64,000 nucleotides of DNA from Liolophura sinensis (taxonomy: Eukaryota > Mollusca > Polyplacophora > Chitonida > Chitonidae): the NCBI RefSeq assembly GCF_032854445.1, contig NC_088300.1, forward strand, positions 22,299,608-22,363,607, in the 5' to 3' direction. The first letter of the stretch is position 1. Each line of letters starts with the position of its first letter. The notes under the pieces were generated by a model. That model did no database searches. It saw only the letters and a list, made by a program, of their open reading frames with translations, and had not been told where the DNA came from. Made by a program: the position numbers and the translations under genes. Positions 48,101-60,100 of the stretch are shown here, piece by piece.

Positions 48101-51100
48101 CTTACACAGCCAGCATCCCAACCTCATTTTAGAAAAGAGCAAGAAATAAACATCCATGGATATATAATTGCTTGCATTACACTTGTATAAAGTTTTGACT
48201 TCAGACTCATCATAAATGGTGACAGTTACCTTCTCTTTGGTTATTTCGTATCAACCTGACTTTCGCCATCATTGTAAGTTCTTCACCATCAGTAGCTGAA
48301 ACAAAGAAAAAAGTGGAGTTACATGTACACCAGAGAAATATGGGACTGACACCTGGATATATTCTCCGCTTACTGTCAAGTAAATCAAAGGATACTTACA
48401 AACCACTTACAAGGAGCATGAATTACACAGAGTTAAAACTCGACTGAAAACTTTTAAATCTTACTAAACTACATTCCAATTAAAATATTAAAAAGATAAT
48501 ATTCCAAAATCACACTCATGCAAGATTTTCGACTAAAAAACAAACATGTGTATCACCGAATGGCTTGTAAAGTCATGAATGCTTGGTGTTCAATTAAATG
48601 CAGTAAATTATTTGCCTTTCAGAGAGAAGTGTTAAGTTTTAAGCTGGAGTCAGAGTTCTTAAAGTGAACATAAAGTCTGCCACTATATATATACAAAAAA
48701 TGATACAGGACACAGATATCACAGAAAAATATGTAAAAACACTCTATAAAGTTTTGAAAACCAAGAAGATAAAATTGGGGACATAGCACTGGCGGACAAT
48801 TCACTCTGAGTAGCCATGTTGTAGAACTGTGAACTTGGCCAATCACTGGCACTGAAAGCGTCACATAATAATTAGTGTGTCATGTCAAAAAACCTAAGTG
48901 TGTTAAACTGATGCACTTTAAAGCACACAGCCTTCAGTTTAAGGCTACAGTGTCCTTCATCTTGATCAGCTGCAACTTCTGATGCTAGTCTCCTGTGGAG
49001 GGTACTCTTCAGCCTGCTTCAACTTTGCTCTACATTTGATGGCTTCATGACATGCTTTATAATTTTCATGGGAATGCTTCAGTAAATTTGTGAGCAAAAT
49101 CCTACAAAAGAAGCCACCTTTCCACAGTTTAGCAACTTCTTTTCAGGCAAGGCTCATTAGAGACTGGCCCCCATTGAGTGAGAGAGTGTTTAACGGGCCA
49201 CCATTGAGTGAATGAGTGCTTAAAGGGCCACCATTGAGTGAGTGAGCGAGTGCTTAACAGGATCCCATTGAGTGAGCGAGTGCTTGACGGGCCACCATTG
49301 AGTGAGTGAGTGCTTAATGGGCCCCCATTTAGTGAGTGAGTGCTTAACGGGCCACCATTGAGTGAGTGAGTGCTTAACCGGCCACCAATGGGTGAGTGAA
49401 TGCTTAACGGGCCACCATTGAGTGAGTGAGAGTGTGAGTGCTTAACGGGCCCCCATTGAGTGAGTGAGTGAGGGCTTAACAGACCCCCATTGAGTGAGTG
49501 AGTGAGTGCTTAACAAGCCACCATTGAGTGAGTGAATGTTTAAAGGGCCACCATTAAGTGAGTGAGTGCTTAACCGGCCACCCATGGGTGAGTGAATGAT
49601 TAACGGGCCACCACTGAGTGAGTGAGTGCTTAACGGGCCCCCATTGAGTGAGTGAGTGAGTGCTTAACGGACCCCCATTTAATGAGTGAGTGCTTAACTG
49701 GCCACCATTGAGTGAGTGAGTGCTTAAAGGGCCACCATTGAATGAGTGAGTGCTTAAAGTGCCACCACTGAGTGAGTGAGTGCTTAATGGGCCCCCATTG
49801 AGTGAGCGAGTACTTAAGGGGCCTCCATTGGGTGAGTGAATGCTTAACCGACCACCATTGAAGTTTTCCGAATATATGTAGATGTACATGTATAATGACA
49901 GTCAGACCAGCTATAGTCTGTACTTTAAAAGTGCACAATTACCAAAACTACCATTGAGTGAGTGAGTGCTTAACGGGCCACCATTGAGTGAGTGAGTGCT
50001 TAATGGGCCACCGATGGGTGAGTGAATGCTTAACGGGCCACCATTGAGTGAGTGAGAGTGTGAGTGCTTATCGGGCCCCCATTGAGTGAGTGAGTGAGGG
50101 CTTAACAGACCCCCATTGAGTGAGTGAGTGAGTGCTTAACAGGCCACCATTGAGTGAGTGAGTGTTTAAAGGGCCACCATTAAGTGAGTGAGTGCTTAAC
50201 CGGCCACCAACGGGTGAGTGAATGATTAACGGGCCACCATTGAGTGAGTGCTTAACGGACCCCCATTTAGTGAGTGAGTGCTTAACGGGCCACCATTGAG
50301 TGAGTGAGTGCTTAAAGGGCCACCATTGAATGAGTGAGTGCTTAAAGTGCCACCACTGAGTGAGTGAGTGCTTAATGGGCCCCCATTGAGTGAGCCAGTA
50401 CTTAACGGGCCTCCATTGGGTGAGTGAATGCTTAACCGACCACCATTGAAGTTTTCCGTATATATGTAGATGTACATGTATAATGACAGTCAGACCAGCT
50501 ATAGTCTGTACTTTAAAAGTGCACAATTACCAAAACTACCTTATAAAAAAACATGCATGTACATAGAAAATTCGGTCAAAGCAGGAAGAAAAAAACAAGA
50601 TGAAGGCTACTTGTGAGCTACTGGATGTCACAAGCCAGCAGATGGCATGAATTATGTGTTTGGAATTTGAGTGGAGGATTGGGCACATCTGTCAAACCAT
50701 TTAGCTTACGAAACACATTAGTCTTCATTATTACATCACTATTGAGGCATAAAAATCAATCCGTGATAACAGATAAAGAAATCAGAGAATGAGTTTTTCA
50801 AGCAAAACTAAATACACATGTACATATGTATGTATGGCAAGTATTTAATAAATCATTGTTTAATTACAAGTGTTTTGGAATTCAGAGGATTTAAACAAGG
50901 CCATGAGATAAAAAGTGAGCAAAGACTGTCATTATATCAAAACAACTACATCACTGAATCCCTACAATCACACATATATTATCTACTGTAAATCTTTAAC
51001 CTTTTCAACCACTAAAGTGACTTTATTCACTGAAATTTAAGCATACCATTATTATCAGAGTGATGCTCAAATGATTTGTTTGAGTCTCTAAATATGCAAG

Positions 51101-54100
51101 CTTCATAAAACTGTGCAAATTAGTTCTCTACACCACATACCTCTCTCAGAATATATCAAAATATTGGTTGCAGAGGAGGTTGAAAAGGTTGAAGAATTAG
51201 TGTAGTCAGTACAAACACATTATTCTCTTCATACCATATTAATTTGTATATACAACCATATTCTGTACATACAACCATATTAATTTGTCCGTAAAACCAT
51301 ATTAATTTGTACATACAACCATATTCTGTCCATACAACCATATTAATTTTGGCGTAAAACACTACTCTGTCCATACAAACATATTAATCTGTATGTACAA
51401 CCATATTAATTTGTATATACAACCATATCCTGTCTGCACATAATGATTTTTCTATACACATACAACCATATGCAACCTATCAATGCAACCAAAATGTCAT
51501 GTTTGTAGTGTCCATGTCACCATACCATGAAGTCTGTACTAATCCATATTAATTTTAATACACGTGTGCATGTTTCTTTGCATTTTGCAGATAGGATTTC
51601 AATACCAGCTTCAAACTTTCAAGCTGATGCTAAAACCTTTTCAAACTTACGATCTTCACTGAAGTCATCAACAAGGATAATTTCCTTTACCATGTGAGCC
51701 GGGCTTCTTTGGAAAACACTAGAAAAAAAAGACAATAAATACAGGTTCCTTAGTTCTACAACACACAATGTATGTCATCAGGAAATAAGGATAATAAACG
51801 TAAGAAAAAACCCCTGACATGCATGAAAGCATTCATTATTCTACTTTAAGATACAAAACTGTATTGCTTAACAGTGCAATAGAGGAAACCAGGCAGAACC
51901 TGGGGAAAACACATGACAACCCACAGGTTGCTGGCAGACAATCCAATGTACGACTGGAGAGGAAACCAGCATAAGCTGAACTTGAACTTAAGCATTGGTG
52001 AGAGGCTCCTGGGTCATTGCGCTGCGCTGGCACCCTAATCCCCTTGGACACGGAGGCCCCCAAAACTGTATTGCACTTTATTGCACTCACAAGCTTTTAC
52101 ACTTCTGAGGTTAAATATTTAATGAGGTCAGAATGACCTGTGACAAATTTAATGGGACACATTTGACCCTGCAATGGCACATTGAGTCCAGGCTGGACTG
52201 ATCACTGTCTTGTTAAGATATATATGAGTGCTACACTACCAATTTGCCCACAAGTCATCATTGCAAACACAGCCATGAACACTAGACAACACAGCTTGGA
52301 CCTGCATTACTTCATGCGAAAAAGGTTCATACTTAAATGCAGTTGCAAACAAATTTTTGAGGGACAGCTTACGGATTCCAAAATCCACTCAATCCCTCTA
52401 GTGTTTTGAAGATTCCCAGTGTTATTTACAGGTGACCTTTGTCAGGCACTATTCAAATAGTTTGTACTGCAGTTTACAAAGTGAGATTTGATACCTAACA
52501 ATGCCCTTACCAGACTGCTTATTTGCAAGCTTGTAATGTCAGTGCCTGAGCCACACAGTATGTATTTGATAGTTAATGAATCCAGCAAATGCTGACCACC
52601 GATATTAAAATATTTATATTTGTTTTAGAGTGCGAGACACAAACATCAAACAGAATGTCCAATAAATACACAAATAAACACTCAGTCCCAAACAGATTCT
52701 AGGCATCCTTTCTGTGAATTTGTTGTCAGCAGCTTGTTCCCATCCCTAGTAGAGTGGGATGAACACAGTAAGCAAACCAGCAGTAGCACTAAAGTGGAAG
52801 GTTACCATTGATTAATTGACTGGCGACAGTTTTTGTCTTAATCTTTTCTTTGCTACTGTGGTAGAAATGTAACAAGGGAATTGGAAACAGAAGAATCAGC
52901 CTGAGGAACAGTAGTCTTGATGTCACAAGGAGTGGGAATCGTTTCACTGGACAGACAAATTCTCAACAGCTTGTCCTTGAAACTGTCAACTAAAAAAATT
53001 ACAGTGTTATTCCATTCTCACTACCACAAAATCAGATATACACTGCTACATTACGATTCTCTAACAAACCATAGCCAAATTTACCATTATGAACTAAATT
53101 CCAGATGGCTGTATTTTTGCTGTCCTTGGTGGATGGAGTGAAATGAGCCTCAACATAAGAAGGGCGTGTGATACAAATTTAGGCACATTTCACAGACTGT
53201 CATCAGATTTCTGGCTATGCCCTTTACTTCATCCCCACTATCAGATCATGCACGCTCAATCATTGTTACATGGCCATGCACATTATTATGGGAGCTCAAG
53301 CTAGTTAACTTTTAACTGAATCTTTAATAATAAATTTTATTTTTTTTCCTTGCATTAATCAAACCTTAGATGTATATGAACAGAGGATCAATCAGCACTA
53401 ATTTGCATATTAAAGTCTACATGTACACATATGTACGTCAGCCGATGTAACTGTACTAACACATACAAATACATCATCCAAACAATAATAAATGAAGCGC
53501 CCATTGCGGGAAAGATGAGAAAACACTGACATTGACAGGGCTATGTTTTTCTAAGATTTCTCTCTTGTCAATTACCTACTTTAATACCTGTATTTACAAA
53601 AGATTCATAATTTCTTAATACTACTGCCACCATTGTATGTTTTGTACAATGTATAGAGCAAGCACTCATGCTTTTCTAGAGGTAGCGAAAAAGCGATAAA
53701 ATAAAATGTCTCCCATTGCACAGAAGAAGTCCAGGTAGGCTGGAATATCTCCATCCAACTTTTGTCATGAATTTCTTTACTTTTTAATTTGATAAGAATT
53801 TCATAATGCTGCCCAGAGTATTTCATGTACATCTTAATGATGAAAGTCAGATTCAGGTGAAGGAAAGCACTGAGAGCCCTGAGGTGGAGGAGAGACCTAT
53901 CATCTTACCTGATGATGGTACCAAAGAGGATGAGCTTTGCTAAGGCAGATGCTGATAATACTGTTGACAGGTACATGCAGGTGGAGAGGCCACTCTGTTG
54001 ACATGTACACCTGTCGACTTACCTGATTATGGTACAAAAGAGGATGTGCCTTGCTATGGCAGATGCTGATAATTCTGGTGACAGGTATATGCAGGTGGAG

Positions 54101-57100
54101 AGGCCACTCTGTTTACATGTACACCTGTTGCCTTACCTGATGATGGTACAAAAGAGGATGTGCCTTCCTATGGCAGATGCTGATAATACTGGTGACAGGT
54201 ATATGCAGGTGGAGAGGCCACTCTGTTTACATGTACATCTGTTGCCTTACCTGATGATGGTACAAAAGAGGATGTGCCTTGCTATGGTAGATGCTGATAA
54301 TACTGGTGACAGGTATATGCAGGTGGAGAGGCCACTCTGTTTACACGTACACCTGTTGCCTTACCTGATGATGGTACGCAGGAGTGTGGATCGAGCCTCG
54401 TTATGGAAGGTAATGATAACACTTGTAGCAGGTAAGTCATTAGGCCATTCTTTGTTTTTACATCTGTAAACAAAGAAATAATTGAGTTGAAATATAATTA
54501 CATGTATGTGCGAAAATACATGTGTGTTAGAACGTACATAAAACATTACATGTAAAAAGGTCATCAATTTTAGGTTCAGAAGCTTACATTTATCAGCCAG
54601 TCATCCTTATGAACCCACCGGCCCCAACAACTCAGTTGGCGGAGCGTCTGCTTTGGGAGTGGCAGATCCAGGGTCCATCCTGAGACCTTAAAAGAGGAAG
54701 TTGTAACTTCCTTGCTTGGCATTTAGTGTGAAGGGGATAGTGCATATCATGACCCGTATCAGTATAAGTGAAGCAGCACTAGATAAAAGAGCGGCGGAAA
54801 TCCTTCCTGCAACAAGGAGGCACATCACATGCACTCTAAGGATTCCTTCATCGTCATATGACTGAAGAATTGTTAAGTACAACATTAAAACCCAAGAACT
54901 TATTCACCCCTAACAAAACCCAAAACACTTTTCATAAAGATCATTAGAACTCTCATAATCAGACAAAATCGGTAAATTAGTAAAGGACGAAGTTTTAGGT
55001 CAAATACTGTAATTACCACATTAGACTACAAGCTAAATATTGATTATTATCACTTTTATTCCTGCACTAAAACATAAAGATGTCATTTCATGTGATTCTT
55101 TTCCATCAGATTTTAAAGAATACGCATAAGTGGGTTTTATAAAGTCTACAGGTAATTATATTTTTAAAGACTTTATGCCAAAACTGTAACGCAAGACAAT
55201 ATTAAGTTGCTGATAAATAATTACATAAATTTGTACAGACGGAACATACATATAACTTTCTACAAGGAATGGATAACATTCAACAGCTGAAAGCTACAAC
55301 GAAAAAAAAAAAGCTACCAGCGTATTGAAGAAAAAAAGGTAGAAGTTATCTGTTCAACATGACTCAAACAAATCTGAGAGAGCAGCATGACCTGGGTTTG
55401 GGATGATGCTCTCCTTCTGAGGGTAGTCAGTTGATATAAGGGTATTAAGGGTAAGTCAGCATTACTTCTACTTAATTATACCCCCAGTAACTCTATTCCT
55501 GTACCTCAGAATGAATTTACCCTCATATCAAGTTGATTATCTACATGTAGCTGTCAGCACACATCTAGCTGCCTTATAGTAGCGAATGTTTATTTTAGTT
55601 CCCAACAGCTTAGATGAATAGATCTGGAGAACAGCCTTGTCAACATTACAAAAGCAGTCATTATCAGTATGTATCCTTTTATCTCATCAATGCCATGTCT
55701 CTAGTTCATTCCACATGTATGCTGTCGTCTTCAGAACTCCAGACTGCCTACAGACATTTAATGTTCAACCTATAACTGCACTGGGAAGCATTGCGTTCAT
55801 TTAGAGTCAGCAAATTTAATGTTATGTTAATTAGCTCATTGGATCTTTCAGAGATTAATGGATTTAGTCTACGAAGACAGCTGCTCACTGCTACATGTTC
55901 ATGTGTCAGTTAAGGTTAGCTAGTTAATTACAGAGTTAGGTTGACATCAAAAGAATTGACCAGTTATTTACTCTCATTTCTCTTTCACTTCTTACTACTG
56001 AACTCGGAATTGCTTGCATGCTTCATGTGGATAGCCTAATTCAAACCCAAGGGTTTCCTATTCACTTTTCAATTACTGCACTATTAAATATGTACATTTT
56101 CGGATGTTTACAATTTCAGGTAAGTCATACATTTACACGATTAAAGAGCTACACCAGTGTTAAAACATCTGCCTCTTAAAAGTAGGGGTTAAATAATCCA
56201 TATAGTTGCTTACCTAAATTGGGAAAAAAATTGCAGTGTATTAAAACCGAATTTCGTAGGACAATACGGAAACAAATGTTTTCTGTTTTTTCCCCTTTTG
56301 CCTGGGAAGTCATCACACAAGAATAAATTTACGGCATCCTCCATCAATGTACATCAAACGCTCCTGATATCATTCAAGCATGATTGCCTCTCTTACCTGA
56401 TGTCAAATCTGCCTGATTCACCATCACAATAGGAATATTATCACATCACATCACATCAAGCCAACTTTACAGAAACTGACACAGTTTGTTTTTGATGGCT
56501 CTTGTGTCACCAGGGTTATACGGGGCTACTGATCATACTTCCCCCTCAAACTATGTAGTTGGCTCTGTTCCATAGGGTTTCCTTCATATCACTTTAACAT
56601 TTCTACTTAGTTTCTCTTGGAACTAGAGCAGCACTTTGACCCATAGTGAGAAATTTATACCTGAACTTTAAGCTAGATATGAGAGATAAGATTTAGGCTA
56701 GATAAGACAATGCTTGCCAGGAGGTTACAGAAAAGTTTCTAACAGAATTCACAATTTAAAAAAAAGAAAAAAAAAATTTTTTTTGTTGTTTTAATCATAA
56801 ATCGTTTTCCACAGTTTCCATTTCCCAACAATAATATAGGTACATCTTAGCAAACAACAAAAACATGACGACAATTAATTTATAAATGTTGATATAATTT
56901 TCACTTCACAGTGATTTCATAATTACATCTGTTTGTCCCACTGGTAGCTTTTGGATTAACATTGAATCACTGAACAATACGGTTTTTCCCTGTGGTTTTA
57001 TATTTCCCTGTAAAACTGTCACACATCCATTTGTATATGAGGCCATAAAGACAAAGAGCAGATTGTGAGAATGTCTTACTATATCTTTTGTTGTTCAAAA

Positions 57101-60100
57101 TGACATTTCCATACCTTCTATGTGGAATGAGGTGGGGGGCACCCAGGAGAGGGAGGCAACAGCTAATACAATATCCAAACAACGTCCCTGTCATGCCCAA
57201 ATTCCACGTTAAATGTACACATATATGTACAAGCGCCACCAATATTTGAGCTCTCACAGTGAAATGTGCACACTGGGGAATAAAGATGTACAGGACTGTG
57301 TCAAGGCTTTCGAAAATAATTCTCTCAGCTTATAGAAAGGAAACCATGTCAACATGTTACATAACATGTCTAGCAAGAATGGGCCATAATGTGAGTGGCT
57401 AGCTACTGTTTATGTTCAATCCTCATATCAAGTCATAAAACACCATACTCTGGGATTACCTGTTATCTAGGTGTCTGCATAGAGAGCAGACAAGTTGGTC
57501 CCAGATACAAAGGGGTCTCTCAGGTAAAAATCATAAGGTTTATCTGAATGTGGCAGCTGAAAATCATCACCAGCAGCTGTCATGTTTTGTCCCATGTGCC
57601 TCACATTAGGTAAAGCACCATAATTTGAGCTTCATGTACAATGGAAAGAGCTCTGGCAGAGATACATGTACGTGTAAATTGAGAGTAAGAAATATCCTCG
57701 GCATATCTGTACATATGTTAACAACATATTCTTACTTTTTTTATTTATTTGATTATTTTTTAAGGTCATTCCAAAATGTAATTGCCCTAATACCCTAATA
57801 TCTCCAAAAATGTATTCTTAAAGCGCTACTTCAGCGAAAAGAGAAACCAGGCGGAAATGTTAAAATGATATGAAACAAACCCAATGGAATAAAGCAAGCA
57901 TGGCGGCTTCAAAAATATACGATGAATAACACTAAATCCCTACAAGTGAAGAATCCTCAAAAAACAAAATCGTTGGCAGTTTCCGTAAAATTTTCTTGAT
58001 TTGAAGTGATAATATTCCTCATGTGATGTGATAATATTCCTTATGTGACGATGAATCAAGCAGAATGGGTAATGTCAAGTGTTCTTGCATGACGTCACAC
58101 CATGCAAAATTGAACATGACAGAAACCTTCTGTTGCTGTATTATCCTCCCAAAACTAACAACAGCACCTTTTATATGACGTAAATTTTTTTTTTTAACCA
58201 TTTAAGAAAGCAATGCCAACTATCCGGATCCCTATCATTTTACCCTGCTTTTAGGACGTACAAGTCGTGACACTATAAAAGCTCTTTAAAGGCAAAGAAA
58301 GATAATAAAAAAAATTAGAAACTCACATATTTCTACTAGGATATCATCCAACCCTCCCAAATAAACCTTACATGTAAAACATATTTTTGAAGTCAATATA
58401 CATGTAACTTTCAAAATCAGTTAAAATGAGTGACAAAACCATGTTTCAAATTTTAAGTCATACAAATCCATGTACAGATGCACGCATGACAGTGGTCATT
58501 TTGCGGCCAGAGAAAATCATCAAATTTTGTCCAGTTACTCACATAAGACAAGTGGTCTTCAGCGAATGGACATTTGGCTCTGCAATTGCCCCCAATAGCA
58601 ATGTCTACCACTTATTATCGACTGGGATTAAGGGAATCTTCTAAAAAAGGATTCTATTGCAAAGTTTTTACAGCATTATTATATTGTTGTTTTCTTCACT
58701 TTTCTTATTATGTAATTTGTTTAAAATGCATATTTTTTCATAAGCCAGAATGAAATAAAAAGAATTCTACTTTCTGCTGACCACGCATTATGTCTTCAAA
58801 AATTTTCTGTTTTACAAAAAAGATTGCAAAATTATGAAATATACCAATTACATTTGTCCTTCACAAAAATACATGTCCAGAAAAGAAATATACGATTTTC
58901 AATGTATATTCCACCATTGCCCTAGGGTATGAAAAACACTCTCTGATTGGATAACAACCAGTAGGAGCAAATGAACACTTAAGATTCTCAGGAACAAATA
59001 TCCGAAATTATAAACAGATACATAATGGTCTCCATTCATGAAAGGATACGCTAACTAATCAAAAGGAGGATGTGTACTTAAGTGTCTATCCTCTGATAAT
59101 ACACTCACTCAATGTACACGTGTAAGAAACATGTTATATAACACACATGTACCTGTACATGCTGTAGATAAGCAATGTCTGATTACCTGTCTTATATGCA
59201 TGACATGCATGCTGTACATTTACATGCACACATGCATCTCAAGTGCATGAGTCGTCCTAACACACAGACTCATCCCAGGTACACATAATAGAGTTTAATA
59301 CAGAGACGATCCCAAAACTGTCTATCTATGCTGTATAGCCAGCATGTAGCAAAACTTTCAGAGACATTACTGGACTGTACCTTTAAGTGTGAATAGCCAA
59401 GTACTTATGACAATCGTTAATAGGCCAAGATTCCTTATCAGAATGAGGCCAGCTGTTACAAGTATAGAAAGCACTGTGAGGTACGCGAGTAGTGGTGTAT
59501 TCATCACACTCGCAGCTGGAATAAATGAAATTAGTGATCAATGTCTTGATGTGCGTGCCATTGATACCATATGCTTAATCTCTATTTATACAGCACATTC
59601 TCTGATTTATTTGTTTGCTCCAACAGCCATCAAATGATTATATGTATTGCTTACACACCCATAATACCTTCTGCAATCGTGTTAAACAAACAAACTCCAT
59701 GTACATACCTATACCAGTATTTCATCTTTCAGTTTATTTTGAACAATTTTCAACAACCATTATACATACATCAGTATTACTGCAGACCTGTCAAATAGAA
59801 TCTACACACAGGCTTCATATATGTTAATCACTGATACTTTATTCTCCATGTATACACTCTGACAACTTCCTGTCTTAAATCCTGTGACTGAGAATAGTTG
59901 TTTTAATACAAGTGAAGTTAACTGACCTTTAACAACAGGAGAGCCTTGTCGTATTTCAGATAACCAACCTACAGTGTATTGGAAAGCTAAATTACCAGTA
60001 CTGCAATTCTTCCACCTTCTCCCCTGTTTGCAATGTGTTTATTCAAGCATATTCTGAAGACATTATTCTGTTTGGACTGATAAAATTAAACCTTTTGTGA

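Noticed and set aside
50068-50526. 152-codon minus-strand repetitive frame, and neighbours at 49554-49938
   Set aside because: By-product of the 30-bp tandem units; peptides differ in every frame and have no non-repetitive part.
54029-54469. 146-codon plus-strand frame with three identical repeats
   Set aside because: Produced by the 114-bp minisatellite (38 codons per unit) and antisense to a real GALNT2 exon.
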